A stretch of DNA of 50,401 nt from Cyanobacteria bacterium RU_5_0 (GCA_012033255.1 JAAUSF010000026.1:1-50401), one strand, 5' to 3'; positions 33,168-42,655 are shown, numbered from the stretch's first letter. Translations and numbers: made by a program. The notes: generated from the letters alone by a model not told the origin.

Positions 33168-34037
33168 TCAATGAATTAGCGAGTGCGATCGTTTCCACAT
33201 GAGCCAGGCCAGTCCAAGCAGGAATGATAACCCGACTGCGCCAGATAAAGGGTTTTGGTCAATGCCTGTTATCCATTCGGGAACTCGATCGCGGTACTGG
33301 ATCAATCCACCGACATTCAGGATGTAGTAGCTCCAGATGAGTCCGGCGTGAATCCCCATTGGCAACCCTAGTCGTCCTGGCTTCAGGATGAGCTTGTTGG
33401 CAAATCGCTGTTTGTGGTAAGTCGATCGCTTTGCCCATACCAGTGCCAACCCTAGCAAGACGAGTCCGGGGAATTGGGGAAAGGTTCGCAGCATATCAGG
33501 CAAGGGCTTGAGGAAGTGGAGGCAGGCAAAGATCAGGCTATCTATCCAAAGGATCACCCTAGGATTGTAATCTCGCTGTAGCTCATCTAATATCCAACCT
33601 CGAAACACCAATTCTTCAGCGAAGCTTGTTCCCAGTGCCGTGAGTGACCCTTCCAGGACAATACGAATCAGCGAACCAGAAGCAGGTTGCCAGGTAATCC
33701 ATCCGAGCCAGCCTTGTATCCCGAAAAGGGCAATTAGGCTCAAAGAGCTAAGGCTAAGCCCAGTCAAAAGCTCTATTCCGTTCTGGCGAGTGAGAATCAG
33801 CCCGTAGGTTTGCAAAATGTGAGAATCATGGTGTACCCACCATCCCCAAAAAGAAACCAGAATGAGAAACTCGACGAATAGCAGAGACATCGTGATGATT
33901 GTCACTATATTCGAGTCTTGAACCAAAAGTGCAATTGGGGCAGCGATCGGCAACCAGAAGATTAGCAGCACGAAAACGAACACCAATAATCGTACTGGTG
34001 CTGCATAACGAAGCAGGTAGGCAGGCTCAAATCTCAA
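33168..34037 (-). CDS. CPBP family intramembrane metalloprotease
   Basis: A 289-residue polytopic membrane protein of the CPBP (CAAX protease and bacteriocin-processing) family. The catalytic motif EELVFRGWILDEL (glutamate pair and Arg, about residues 143-155) and the second motif LIFACLHFLKPLPD with a metal-ligand His are present. About eight hydrophobic helices surround them. Family members cut prenylated or peptide substrates in the membrane or act in immunity to bacteriocins; the substrate here is unknown. It is followed on the same strand by the DUF3611 gene after about 180 bases, which contain short GGCGAAGCGCCGTTCGC palindromes. Confidence 0.85.
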   Translation of the reverse strand: MRFEPAYLLRYAAPVRLLVFVFVLLIFWLPIAAPIALLVQDSNIVTIITMSLLFVEFLILVSFWGWWVHHDSHILQTYGLILTRQNGIELLTGLSLSSLSLIALFGIQGWLGWITWQPASGSLIRIVLEGSLTALGTSFAEELVFRGWILDELQRDYNPRVILWIDSLIFACLHFLKPLPDMLRTFPQFPGLVLLGLALVWAKRSTYHKQRFANKLILKPGRLGLPMGIHAGLIWSYYILNVGGLIQYRDRVPEWITGIDQNPLSGAVGLSFLLGLAWLMWKRSHSLIH

Positions 34038-34067
34038 TGCTCAGTAAGAATGCTCAGTAAACCTGAC

Positions 34068-34352
34068 TCAACTTTCTTCTGGCTCAATGGTGCTAGTCAA
34101 GCCATAATTCTTCAAACTTTCACTGTAAAACTCTGCATGTTCTTGGGCACAAGTAATCACTAGCGCAACCCCATTCGTGTGAGCTTCCATCATGATGCTG
34201 ACCGCTTGAGGAATAGTCAGACTAGCCACCGTCTTCACCAAAATCTGGACGACATACTCCATCGTGTTAAGGTCGTCATTATGCAATAACACCTTGTATC
34301 GGGGAGCGTGTTTGCGGGCTGTTGACTTCTGTTCAATCGTCTCGACCGCCAC
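34068..34352 (-). CDS. clpS: ATP-dependent Clp protease adaptor ClpS
   Basis: 94 residues from GTG 34352 (GGAAAG seven bases upstream, product MAVETIEQKSTARK). An in-frame ATG at 34427 or nearby would add an unconserved Cys-rich tail. ClpS delivers N-degron substrates to ClpC/ClpA. The N-end-binding signature is intact: YKVLLHNDDLNTMEYVVQIL (with the HNDD substrate pocket), IMMEAHTNGVALVITCAQEH and AEFYSESLKNYGLTSTIEP. The size is typical. It lies 31 bases before the CPBP gene on the same strand, so the two may be co-transcribed. Confidence 0.93.
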   Translation of the reverse strand: MAVETIEQKSTARKHAPRYKVLLHNDDLNTMEYVVQILVKTVASLTIPQAVSIMMEAHTNGVALVITCAQEHAEFYSESLKNYGLTSTIEPEES

Positions 34353-34579
34353 AGGTCTTTCCTCTCCGTAATAAACAATCCGGACGCACTGCTTGTTACA
34401 AATCCTCATACTATTTATACCACTCAAATCCGGATTCGGGGTGTGATAAAAGAATCACTGAATAAACTGGGCATTATAATAATGCTCTATTAGTAGCGTC
34501 AATGCCCTTGAGAAATCGCAATCCTGTGCTAGTCATAGCGTAATCTAAAAAGCTGGAATATGTTACGAGAGGAAGATCC

Positions 34580-36298
34580 ATGAACGCTAAACCAGGTAGA
34601 CCCCTCCGAGTCAATGAGGATAATGTTGCAGGCGATCAAGAAAATCCAGCGATCGCCTACGGCATACAAGATAACTTTGTGGTGGTTTGGGAAAGCGACG
34701 ACCAAGATGATGAGGGTGGAGAGATTTATGCCCGTCTATATAATTCTGGGCAATCGATGGGACGAGAGTTTCAGGTCAACAGAACTACTGAGCAGGATCA
34801 AAAAACTCCAGCAGTGGCGATGAGTGACAATGGAAATTTTGTAGTTGTGTGGGTAGGCAACCAAGGTAACGGCAATGATATTTATGCCCAACGGCATAAC
34901 GCGAAGGGCGATCGAATTGGCACAGAATTTCAAGTGAATGAGGTTGTTGAGGGGGAGCATGAAAATCCGGCGGTAGGAATGAGTCTTAACGGCAGTTTTG
35001 TGGTCGTCTGGGAAGCAACGGATCAGGATGACTATATCAATGGTCCAGATAATAGCGGCACCGGGATTTATGGGCAACGCTACAACAGCAACGGTACTCC
35101 TTTAGACGACCCGTTTCGGGTTAACCTTACCACTGACAACGACCAGAGTAATCCGGCAATTGCTGTGAACCAAGACGGTAGCTTTGTGGTGGTTTGGGAG
35201 AGCCGTGATCAAGATAGCAGTGGCAAGGGAATCTTCGGTCAGCGATTTGATCGAGACGGCGATCCGATCGACTCTGAATTCCAGATCAATTTCTATATCA
35301 CTGATGATCAAATTAATCCAGTTGTCGCAGTGGATACTGTAGGCAATTTTGTCGTTGCTTGGGAAAGCCAAGAGCAAGACGGAGATGGAAGCGGCATTTA
35401 CGCCAGAAGTTATGCCAGGAATGGCAATGCACGAGGGCGAGATTTTCAAGTCAACACGACGACTGAAGGCGACCAGTCTACTCCGGCGATCGGCATGGAT
35501 GCTGAAGGGAATTTTGTCATCGCTTGGGCAAACGACAATCAAGACGACCAACCTAACCGCGATGAATTCGACATCATCGCCCGCGAATTTAACTATGACG
35601 GCAGACCCAGGAGTGAAGAATTCAAAGCAAATGGCAACACGATCGGCGATCAAGACACACCGGCGATCGCGGTTCAGTCCAATGGCGACTATGTGATCGG
35701 CTGGGAAACGCTCGATCCAGAAGATGACGAAAATAATACTGTTGGAGATGGAGACGGCGAGGGAATCTTTGCTCAACCCTTTAATATTCCAGAGCCACCC
35801 CCACCAGGATCAGGGACATCCAAGGGAGAAACCATCCAGGGAACAGATGGCAATGACACGCTTTCCGGTGCAGGTGGCAATGATAAGCTGATCGGCAAAA
35901 AAGGGAATGATTTGCTGCAAGGCGGAACAGGTAAAGATGAATTGCTCGGTAATGAGGGAAACGACACCCTACAAGGGGGAAGAGGACAAGATACTCTCAA
36001 AGGGCAGATTGGCAACGATCTGTTGGTTGGCGGTGCCGATAACGATACCCTAATTGGCGGTGCCGGGAATGATATCCTTGCGATCGGTCAGCAGTTTGGC
36101 TTAGAGACGATTCGAGACTTCAAAGACACCAACGAAGAACAAGATTTGTTAGGACTCCGCAACAGACTCACCTTTGGGCAACTCGACCGTAGACAACAAC
36201 AGAACGATACATTGATTTTCGTTGGTGCAGATCAAATTGCTCGTCTGGTTGGCGTTCAGGCAACTACGATCGATGCCACCGACTTTATCTCTATCTGA
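34580..36298 (+). CDS. RTX calcium-binding repeat protein
   Basis: A 572-residue, very acidic protein without N-terminal signal, as expected for type I secretion. Residues about 14-410 comprise seven repeats of 53-62 residues with the pattern NPAIAVNQDGSFVVVWESRD ... GIFGQRFDRDG ... FQVN, probably a beta-propeller-like module. A Pro/Gly linker leads to about eight RTX nonapeptides (GNDTLSGAG, GNDKLIGKK, GNDLLQGGT and similar) at about 425-510. These bind calcium and fold outside the cell. The C-terminal 60 residues are the secretion-signal region. The ATG follows AGAGGAAG. Type I secretion genes are not in the window. Role unknown: adhesin, S-layer or enzyme-like. Confidence 0.9.
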   Translation: MNAKPGRPLRVNEDNVAGDQENPAIAYGIQDNFVVVWESDDQDDEGGEIYARLYNSGQSMGREFQVNRTTEQDQKTPAVAMSDNGNFVVVWVGNQGNGNDIYAQRHNAKGDRIGTEFQVNEVVEGEHENPAVGMSLNGSFVVVWEATDQDDYINGPDNSGTGIYGQRYNSNGTPLDDPFRVNLTTDNDQSNPAIAVNQDGSFVVVWESRDQDSSGKGIFGQRFDRDGDPIDSEFQINFYITDDQINPVVAVDTVGNFVVAWESQEQDGDGSGIYARSYARNGNARGRDFQVNTTTEGDQSTPAIGMDAEGNFVIAWANDNQDDQPNRDEFDIIAREFNYDGRPRSEEFKANGNTIGDQDTPAIAVQSNGDYVIGWETLDPEDDENNTVGDGDGEGIFAQPFNIPEPPPPGSGTSKGETIQGTDGNDTLSGAGGNDKLIGKKGNDLLQGGTGKDELLGNEGNDTLQGGRGQDTLKGQIGNDLLVGGADNDTLIGGAGNDILAIGQQFGLETIRDFKDTNEEQDLLGLRNRLTFGQLDRRQQQNDTLIFVGADQIARLVGVQATTIDATDFISI

Positions 36299-36344
36299 AT
36301 CTCTATCTGATCAATTCCAACAACCCTAGCCACCAGAAATCAAG

Positions 36345-36374
36345 CTTACAGCAACAAAGTTGCACATCGCGTTA
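36345..36374. repeat. Solo end of the composite MITE
   Basis: CTTACAGC followed by AAGTTGCACATCGCGTTA (36357-36374) is the right-hand end sequence of the elements at 14374 and 16663, alone in the gap after the RTX gene. It is probably the remnant of a deleted element. Confidence 0.65.
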
Positions 36375-36437
36375 TCCTGAGTTGGAATCTCTCCATTCTC
36401 CCGTTACCCCGTTCCTCATCGCGATCGGAGTCGAATT

Positions 36438-36953
36438 ATGCAAGTAAAAACCATCTGGCAATACGGCAGCAACAGTCCTGAAAACGCTAGCAACTTCGCA
36501 ACCATTAGCCAATGGTGGGCAGCGTTAAACGGTAAAGAAATCAACTGGCGGCAGCGTCTCATTCCTCAAACAGGTGAGGTTAAGGATCTCGATTGGGAGC
36601 CTCAGCGATTTGACGAAGTGTTTGTAGTTGCGACTCCTGAAATTCGAGGAATCACCCTTTATTGGCGTAAACCCGACGCGAAAGATGAACGCAACGTCAC
36701 TGCTCAAAAACTTGAATTGGATCACTTACAACAGCAGCTTTACATTTATCCTCAGACTCAAGGGGAAGTTGTAATTCGAGTTGGACTGCCACAAATCGTT
36801 TATCAGCAAGTCAAGATCAGCAATCCGCAATGGGTAATTACGGAAACCGGAGCAAATCGGGTCATTATTTTACGGGATGAATCTCAGCGTTTGGAAATTC
36901 AAGTTACGCTCGCTCCTGAAAATTTGGCTCAACTAAGGCAACAATTAGGCTAA
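36438..36953 (+). CDS. Hypothetical protein
   Basis: A 171-residue soluble protein without signal peptide or membrane helix. It reads MQVKTIWQYGSNSPENASNF at the start, with FATISQWWAALNGKEINWRQ, then RGITLYWRKPDAKDERNVTA and VVIRVGLPQIVYQQVKISNP. The alternation of strands suggests a beta-sandwich. I do not recognise a family. The ATG at 36438 is preceded by GGAG at a slightly long distance. It lies between the RTX gene and the response regulator on the same strand, with 96 bases to the latter, but a functional link is not evident. Confidence 0.65.
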   Translation: MQVKTIWQYGSNSPENASNFATISQWWAALNGKEINWRQRLIPQTGEVKDLDWEPQRFDEVFVVATPEIRGITLYWRKPDAKDERNVTAQKLELDHLQQQLYIYPQTQGEVVIRVGLPQIVYQQVKISNPQWVITETGANRVIILRDESQRLEIQVTLAPENLAQLRQQLG

Positions 36954-37049
36954 GAATACTCTGTTTCATCCCCTAAATCCCCCAATTCTGAGAGCCTTTG
37001 AACTTCTCCACTCTTTCATCCTTCATCCTTGATCCTTACTAAACCCCCT

Positions 37050-37760
37050 ATGGACATCTTGATCGTTGAAGATGAAGCAGAGATTGCCCAACTGATCCAG
37101 CTTTATCTGGAAAAAGAGGGATTTTCCTGTCGTGCCTGTCGGGATGGTTTAACCGCCATCCAAATTTTTCAGGAACAACAACCCGATTTGATTATTCTTG
37201 ACCTGATGATTCCAGGGTTGGACGGATTAGAGGTTTGTGCCCGGATTCGCCAAAAGCCGGACAGCAAAGATCCTTACATTCTGATGCTAACGGCGAGGGG
37301 AGAAGAGATCGATCGCATCATTGGTCTTTCCACCGGGGCTGACGATTATATGGTGAAACCCTTTAGCCCCAGAGAGTTAGTGGCTCGTGTCCGGGCATTA
37401 TTGCGACGCACCCTGCGACAAGGCGGACAGAACCGAGTTTACCAAACCCCTCACTTTTCTGTCGATGTCGATCAACGAGTTGCCAACCGTCACCTAGAAG
37501 ATGGCATCACTGAACAACTAGAGCTAACCACCCTAGAATTTGACTTGCTCACCACATTTATGAGCTATCCCGGACGAGTCTGGAACCGCGCTCAACTGAT
37601 CGAACGGCTTTGGGGCAGCGACTTCTTTGGCGATGAACGAGTCGTTGATACTCACGTTGCCCGCCTTCGGAAGAAAATTGAACCCGATCCTACCAGTCCA
37701 GTTTTCCTGAAGACCGTGATCGGCGTGGGGTATAAGTTTGAAGATGCGACAGGGGGGTAG
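37050..37760 (+). CDS. OmpR/PhoB family response regulator (orphan)
   Basis: 236 residues from ATG 37050 (MDILIVEDEAEIAQLIQLYL). The receiver domain has the acidic pocket DE (about 8-9), phospho-acceptor Asp in LIILDLMIPGLDG (about 52), the conserved Thr in ILMLTARGEE and Lys in YMVKPFSPREL. The C-terminal winged helix binds DNA (ELTTLEFDLLTTFMSYPGRV; DERVVDTHVARLRKKIEPDP; VIGVGYKFE). No histidine kinase gene is adjacent, so it is an orphan here. 36954-37049 contains only CATCCTTCATCCTT microsatellite-like words. Targets unknown. Confidence 0.95.
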   Translation: MDILIVEDEAEIAQLIQLYLEKEGFSCRACRDGLTAIQIFQEQQPDLIILDLMIPGLDGLEVCARIRQKPDSKDPYILMLTARGEEIDRIIGLSTGADDYMVKPFSPRELVARVRALLRRTLRQGGQNRVYQTPHFSVDVDQRVANRHLEDGITEQLELTTLEFDLLTTFMSYPGRVWNRAQLIERLWGSDFFGDERVVDTHVARLRKKIEPDPTSPVFLKTVIGVGYKFEDATGG

Positions 37761-37787
37761 GGAAGTTGAGGAGTTGGGGAGTCTCCA

Positions 37788-38615
37788 TCACGCCATCACC
37801 CCACCACCACAATGCGGGCAACACATCCCTGCTTCGTACTCTGGGGATGCTTTATCTTCCTCGGAAATCGGGTGTCCACAACGACGGCACATTTCATAGG
37901 TTCCTGGTTCGAGTCCGTGTTGAACAGCCACTCGGTGATCGAAGACGAAGCACTCGCCTTGCCAAAGGCTTTCTTCAGGAGGGATTTCTTCTAAGTATTT
38001 GAGGATGCCGCCTTTGAGATGATAGACTTCCTGGAAGCCTTGAGCAAGCATGAAGGAAGAGGCTTTTTCGCAGCGAATTCCGCCTGTGCAGAAGAGAGCC
38101 ACTTTTTTGTGTTGAGTAGGGTCGAGGTTGTGATGGATGTAGTCGGGAAATTGGCGAAATGAGCGAGTTTGGGGGTTTTGTGCGCCTTTGAACGTGCCAA
38201 TGTCTACTTCGTAGTTGTTGCGAGTGTCAATCACGATGACATTGGGGTCGGAGATGAGAGCGTTCCAGTCTTGAGGGGAGATGTAGGTGCCAACGCGATC
38301 GCTCGGATTAACATCAGACACGCCCAAGGTGACGATTTCTTTTTTTAACCGCACTTTCATTCGATCGAACGGGAACGAGTCTGTGTAGGATTCTTTGTAC
38401 TCTAGATCGGCAAGACGCGGATCGGAATGCAGGTAAGTAAAGACAGCCTCGATCGCGTGACGGGAAGCGGCGATCGTTCCGTTAATTCCCTCGGCTGCCA
38501 GGAGAATCGTCCCTCGAACGTTGTGTGCTTGACAATAAGACAGCAAAGCAGTCTGCTTTTCAGCAAAGTCTGGGAATTGAACAAATTTATAAAATGTAGC
38601 AACAACGAGAGTCAT
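37788..38615 (-). CDS. trhO: tRNA uridine(34) hydroxylase (rhodanese-like TrhO)
   Basis: A 275-residue enzyme that hydroxylates U34 of tRNAs to ho5U, using oxygen. An N-terminal ferredoxin-like domain ([40 protein letters not shown]) is followed by a rhodanese domain ([20 protein letters not shown]) with the active-site Cys in [16 protein letters not shown]. The C-terminus adds a zinc-binding segment with CRRCG and CCPHCGG. The length and order match the YceA/TrhO family. The start [12 protein letters not shown] is the normal one. It stands alone and converges with the response-regulator gene. Confidence 0.92.
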   Translation of the reverse strand: MTLVVATFYKFVQFPDFAEKQTALLSYCQAHNVRGTILLAAEGINGTIAASRHAIEAVFTYLHSDPRLADLEYKESYTDSFPFDRMKVRLKKEIVTLGVSDVNPSDRVGTYISPQDWNALISDPNVIVIDTRNNYEVDIGTFKGAQNPQTRSFRQFPDYIHHNLDPTQHKKVALFCTGGIRCEKASSFMLAQGFQEVYHLKGGILKYLEEIPPEESLWQGECFVFDHRVAVQHGLEPGTYEMCRRCGHPISEEDKASPEYEAGMCCPHCGGGVMA

Positions 38616-38646
38616 AGGGCGATCGGGCGGTTAGTCTTAAAAGCGG

Positions 38647-38967
38647 TTAATCTTGAAACACATCTGAGCTTGGCTGATGATTCCCTCGGTTAGGGTAATC
38701 GCGATCGGGCAATAGTCCCCAAGCCATCGCATCGGCTGCCCAGTTGCGGAAAACCGTTTGGCGGGCAAAGCAGTTAGCAAAGTGCCAATTGTAACGCTGC
38801 TTCCAAGCCATAGACCACTGAGCCGTTTCATCGGTTTGCTGAAGTGCCCGAACATCTGCCTCTAGTGCAGCCGCGTGTCGCTGCATGAGTTCTTCTAGTT
38901 TCTGAAAATGGATTTGAGGCGGTTGCAAGCGTTGTCTCTCCACAGTGACTTCTTCTGATCTTGACAT
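38647..38967 (-). CDS. Hypothetical protein
   Basis: A 106-residue, probably helical and soluble protein (VERQRLQPPQIHFQKLEELM; AAALEADVRALQQTDETAQW), with a Trp-rich middle (AWKQRYNWHFANCFARQTVF). No signal peptide, membrane helix or known domain. It lies 31 bases upstream of trhO on the same strand, so the two could be an operon with this gene first. Not recognised; overlapping frames on the same region are weaker. Confidence 0.55.
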   Translation of the reverse strand: MSRSEEVTVERQRLQPPQIHFQKLEELMQRHAAALEADVRALQQTDETAQWSMAWKQRYNWHFANCFARQTVFRNWAADAMAWGLLPDRDYPNRGNHQPSSDVFQD

Positions 38968-39141
38968 AATGAGGGTGATGCTTTCTATTTTGTAACAGGG
39001 CAGTGCTATCTAGGACTCACAGCTAAATTAGTAGAACTAAAATATTCATTCAGTGACTTTAGAGCTATCATCACAGTCAACTTTGTTCACAAACGTCGAT
39101 CGACTATGTAGCGATCGCCATACGCTAGAGGTTGCACACGC

Positions 39142-41031
39142 ATGGGGCGACTGGACAATTCACCCGAAAACATTAAGCCTGAAAATTTTGAACCCGAAGA
39201 TTCTAATACAGCAGAGAACCTAGTTAAAGCCGTAACGCATGATTTAAGGAATTTGCAGCAAGACCTGGTTGCCCAGTTGCACCAAGATATTCGGCGGCTT
39301 CAGGCAGAAAAGTCTCGCTTGTTAAATGACGTTGAGAAGTTGCAGAATCAGCAGCAGGTGCTTCAGTCGCAGTATGAAGTGTCGCTATCGCGTCAGCAAC
39401 TCGCCCAACAGCAGGCATGGGCCAAACAACTCGCACTGGCGCTGGCAAATCATTTGCATACAGCACTGAACCAACGATTGAGTCAGACGATCGGGGCTTA
39501 TCCAGTGGAGGGAGTCGCGAATCTGCCGCAAATTTCTGCTGCCAGTAGCGAAAACACGCAACGCCTGCTAGCATCGCTGGATGATACAGTCAATCGCACG
39601 TTTGACTCTTTACGCCATGACCTGAGCAGCTACGAGAGTACCATTTCTCAGCAGCTTAGCCGCATGCATGATTTAGGACGGCAAGGCGAAGCGATTTTAG
39701 ATGTGTTAGTGGGTCGGTTGAGTCAGCAGCTTCAATCGGAGTTGGGCAAGTCTCAATCGCCCGATCGCCCCCCAGACTCAATTCCTCCGACGGCTTTGCC
39801 TGATTCCGCTTTGGCAGGCTATGCCTCAGTTGCAGTTTCGCCAACTGCCAACTATCCAAACTATCCACTCACAGGGCATTCTGCCTCTGGCGGAACATAT
39901 CCTCCGGCTGGAACAGGTTACTCCCCTCGGACTGAACCCCCTTCTCAGGTTGCACCGACGATTTTGCCAACGGCTCCAGCCGTCGCGCCTGAGCCTGCGA
40001 TCGCCCCCATGCGTCCGTTTGTGCGTTCTGGGCAGTTCTCCAATTTTCAGTTGGGGTTGGTCATGATTCTGTTTTCAACGCTGGCGCTGTCGTTGCACAA
40101 TGTGGTGGTGGGAATTGTCGGCACTCCCAATCGGCTATTTGGAGCACTCCCGATCGGCGGCTATATCAACCTCAGTTTTGATACAGCATTGCTCATTCTT
40201 TGGATGCGGATGCTGGTGGTTGTGCCCTTGATGGCATGGATGGCAGGAGTGCTTTATAAACCGGCTTGGCGGGATGTGAAAACCTTCTTCCAATCTAAAG
40301 ATCGACGCTTGCTCTGGAGTGTCACCGGCAGCGGATTTTTTCTGTTCCTCTCACAGATCTTGATTTATATCGCGATCGGGCAAATTGGTCCTGGCATTGC
40401 CGTGACGATTTTGTTCATGTACCCGCTCGTGACTGTCCCATTAGCGTGGCTGCTGTTTGGCGATCGTCCGACTCGTCTACGGGTGATTGTGATGGTGGCG
40501 ATCGTGCTTGGGGTGGCTCTGACTAAATTTGCAGCACCGACCAGTCTGTCTTGGCTAGGAGTGATGGCGGCGATCGTTTCTGGTATTACCTTCGCTCTCT
40601 ATCTGATCTCCATGCAGATTAGTTTCCGCAAACTGCATCCAGTTCCGGTCAGCTTAATTCAATTCACCACCATTTTTATCTTTACTAGCGTCAGCCTAAT
40701 TGTAATGGGGGTTGAAGTTCAGCCCATTAACCGAACAGGCTTGATTATCAGTGGGCTAATTTTGGGCGGCTTAACGCTGATTGGCTATCTGTTAAATAAC
40801 TTTGGTGTTCGCTTTATGGGAGCCGCCCGTGCTTCAATCATGGCGGCAAGCGGTCCCGCCATAACGGCGCTGCTGGCAGTCCTGATCATTCCTGGTCCAT
40901 TTACTGCCCTGCACCAGATTCAAATTCTAGGAATTTTGATTGTGACGATGGGTGTGACAGCACTCAGCTTTGAACGAATGCTAATTCACAATAGAGTGGC
41001 AGCACGGCAGGCGAAAGCAGGGAACTCCTGA
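39142..41031 (+). CDS. EamA/DMT transporter with coiled-coil N-terminal extension
   Basis: A 629-residue inner-membrane protein. Residues about 25-125 form a long helical coiled-coil-like part (VTHDLRNLQQDLVAQLHQDI; LNDVEKLQNQQQVLQSQYEV). Residues about 205-300 are Pro/Ser/Thr-rich and disordered. The last 330 residues are a 10-helix drug/metabolite transporter with two EamA units (LVMILFSTLALSLHNVVVGI; GPGIAVTILFMYPLVTVPLA; then GVMAAIVSGITFALYLISMQ; GAARASIMAASGPAITALLA). Typical DMT transporters have only about 300 residues, so the first half is an added domain. Substrate unknown. Monocistronic. Confidence 0.88.
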   Translation: MGRLDNSPENIKPENFEPEDSNTAENLVKAVTHDLRNLQQDLVAQLHQDIRRLQAEKSRLLNDVEKLQNQQQVLQSQYEVSLSRQQLAQQQAWAKQLALALANHLHTALNQRLSQTIGAYPVEGVANLPQISAASSENTQRLLASLDDTVNRTFDSLRHDLSSYESTISQQLSRMHDLGRQGEAILDVLVGRLSQQLQSELGKSQSPDRPPDSIPPTALPDSALAGYASVAVSPTANYPNYPLTGHSASGGTYPPAGTGYSPRTEPPSQVAPTILPTAPAVAPEPAIAPMRPFVRSGQFSNFQLGLVMILFSTLALSLHNVVVGIVGTPNRLFGALPIGGYINLSFDTALLILWMRMLVVVPLMAWMAGVLYKPAWRDVKTFFQSKDRRLLWSVTGSGFFLFLSQILIYIAIGQIGPGIAVTILFMYPLVTVPLAWLLFGDRPTRLRVIVMVAIVLGVALTKFAAPTSLSWLGVMAAIVSGITFALYLISMQISFRKLHPVPVSLIQFTTIFIFTSVSLIVMGVEVQPINRTGLIISGLILGGLTLIGYLLNNFGVRFMGAARASIMAASGPAITALLAVLIIPGPFTALHQIQILGILIVTMGVTALSFERMLIHNRVAARQAKAGNS

Positions 41032-41204
41032 AACAAATGGAAAGACATAGAGATAGGGACGATTCGCAGGTGCAAATCATCCCCTTCTCGTTTCTGAAAC
41101 AACACTTTAAATTAAGTGCTAAACAGGATCTCACTGTCTCAATAGATGAAAGGAAATACCTCTAAAGGAAGATGACAAATTGAGGGCAGAGTTTGATATT
41201 AGAA

Positions 41205-41447
41205 TCAGCCCAAATTACTATTGGGACTATCTTGGTTCGGTAAATGCATAAGCAATATGTTGTGCTCAAGAGACTTGCCGACGATTTCAACGATCGAAAA
41301 TGGTACAACAACGAACCAGAACGCAGCACCAATGAAAATCATTGCCCAGGAGATTCGGCTACTTTTGGGCGTCGATCGATCGCTCAAAAAAGCCAGAACC
41401 AGGATCAAAGAGACAACGAAGGTGTTTAGTAGATATAGAAAGAGCAT
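41205..41447 (-). CDS. Small two-TM membrane protein
   Basis: An 80-residue protein with two helices: LYLLNTFVVSLILVLAFLSD at the N-terminus and WAMIFIGAAFWFVVVPFSIV in the middle, with a basic loop (RSTPKSSR) between them and a polar C-terminus. The hydrophobic pattern, not produced by frames on the other strand, argues for a real gene. It has no recognised family. It lies in a gap between the DMT transporter and the TPR gene; 41032-41204 shows nothing else. Confidence 0.5.
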   Translation of the reverse strand: MLFLYLLNTFVVSLILVLAFLSDRSTPKSSRISWAMIFIGAAFWFVVVPFSIVEIVGKSLEHNILLMHLPNQDSPNSNLG

Positions 41448-41595
41448 ATTTTTCCGTATTTCCCAGCCCCTACCTCATGAATTCATCCTATCAATCTGTG
41501 CAAAAAGTGCTCCCCCTTCACTGAATTTTAACACTCCTTCAGATAGAGGCAAGTCTATATAAAGCACTCAGGTAATTTCCTGAGTAAAATTTAGC

Positions 41596-42441
41596 TCACC
41601 GTAAACTCAGGAATCGCTCTAGCGCCTCAACCATTGCAGGCGACCAGCGACGGGTATGAGCCACCCAATCTAAATTTTTGTATCGATTATCTAATCCCAT
41701 CACAGCCACCCAATTGCTTTCTGCTTCACCTCGATTGCCAGTTACCCACAATGCGGCTGTGAGTCCGGCTCTCATATCGGCAAAATTTGGATATTTACGA
41801 ACTAAGTTTCGCATTGTGCGAATCGCTTCGTCTGTCTGCCCCAGTTGATAGAGGGCGATCGCATAGTTAGCACGAGCGAAAGCATAGTCGGGCACGAGAT
41901 CAGCCGCTTTTTTATAATCAGCAACCGCTCTTTCCCACATTCCTGAGCCTGCCTCTGCATTACCCCGATTGTTATACGCCAGAGGATCGTTAGGATCACG
42001 TTCAAGAACCCAATCGTAGTCTGCGATCGCGGCTTCCCATTGCCCCAACCCTTCAAGGGCGATCCCTCGATTGAGATAGGGATCAGGCGCATCAGGAGCC
42101 AATTCAATCGCCCGATTATAATCTGCGATCGCCTCTGATAATTTGTTTTGGCTCACCCTGGCATTTCCCCGATTGCTCCAAATGGCAGGCTCCTCTGGCA
42201 ACCGCTCCAATAGCTCCGTCCAATACCTTTCTGCGGCTACAAAATCACCGACATTAGTTGCTTCAAAGGCATTGAGACGGAGATCTGCGATCGAGTCTGA
42301 TGAGAGGGAAATGAAAGATAAAGGATGAGGGATGAAGGATGAGGGATGAACTGGGGTGAGTTGAATCGGCTGAGCGAGAGTAGGAGAGGCTTTCAGCCAA
42401 GTGGCAATCACCAATAGTAGAGCAAATAGCATTCTGAGCAT
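41596..42441 (-). CDS. Secreted/periplasmic TPR protein
   Basis: A 281-residue protein with a signal peptide (MLRMLFALLLVIATWLKASP, cleavage near TLAQ-P). A low-complexity segment follows (PVHPSSFIPHPLSFISLSSD), encoded by repeated GGATGAGGGATGAA words. Then come four to five TPR units from residue 65 to 230, such as AIWSNRGNARVSQNKLSEAI, ADYNRAIELAPDAPDPYLNR and AFARANYAIALYQLGQTDEA. TPRs form a superhelical protein-binding scaffold, here outside the cytoplasm. The C-terminal 50 residues (WVAVMGLDNRYKNLDWVAHT) are characteristic of cyanobacterial TPR proteins. Transcribed alone. Confidence 0.88.
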   Translation of the reverse strand: MLRMLFALLLVIATWLKASPTLAQPIQLTPVHPSSFIPHPLSFISLSSDSIADLRLNAFEATNVGDFVAAERYWTELLERLPEEPAIWSNRGNARVSQNKLSEAIADYNRAIELAPDAPDPYLNRGIALEGLGQWEAAIADYDWVLERDPNDPLAYNNRGNAEAGSGMWERAVADYKKAADLVPDYAFARANYAIALYQLGQTDEAIRTMRNLVRKYPNFADMRAGLTAALWVTGNRGEAESNWVAVMGLDNRYKNLDWVAHTRRWSPAMVEALERFLSLR

Positions 42442-42507
42442 GGGCTAATCATGACAGGTTTGCAGAGTTAGAACAATATTAGTCGGGAATGGAGATTGAA
42501 TAAAATC

Positions 42508-42655
42508 CAGTAGGGACAATCCCTGCGTGGTTGTCCGTAGGAATCCCTGCGTGGTTGTCCGTAGGGACAATCCCTGCCTGGTTGCCCTGGCTGAGAGGGC
42601 AGACACGTTGGTCTGCCCCTACCGATGGCAAAATCAACAAAAAATTTACAGGTGG
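42508..42655. repeat. Dispersed repeat related to the tandem array at 31 kb
   Basis: Two to three copies of CCCTGCGTGGTTGTCCGTAGG are followed by GGCAGACACGTTGGTCTGCC and AAAATCAACAAAAAATTTAC. The second part is a single diverged unit of the array at 31063-31276, and the preceding TGGTTGCCCTGGCTGAGAGG is shared with 31046-31065. Confidence 0.8.

Noticed and set aside
35102..35776. 224-codon frame antisense to the RTX gene
   Set aside because: It is a mirror of the acidic repeat codons on the other strand and has no ribosome site or protein family pattern.
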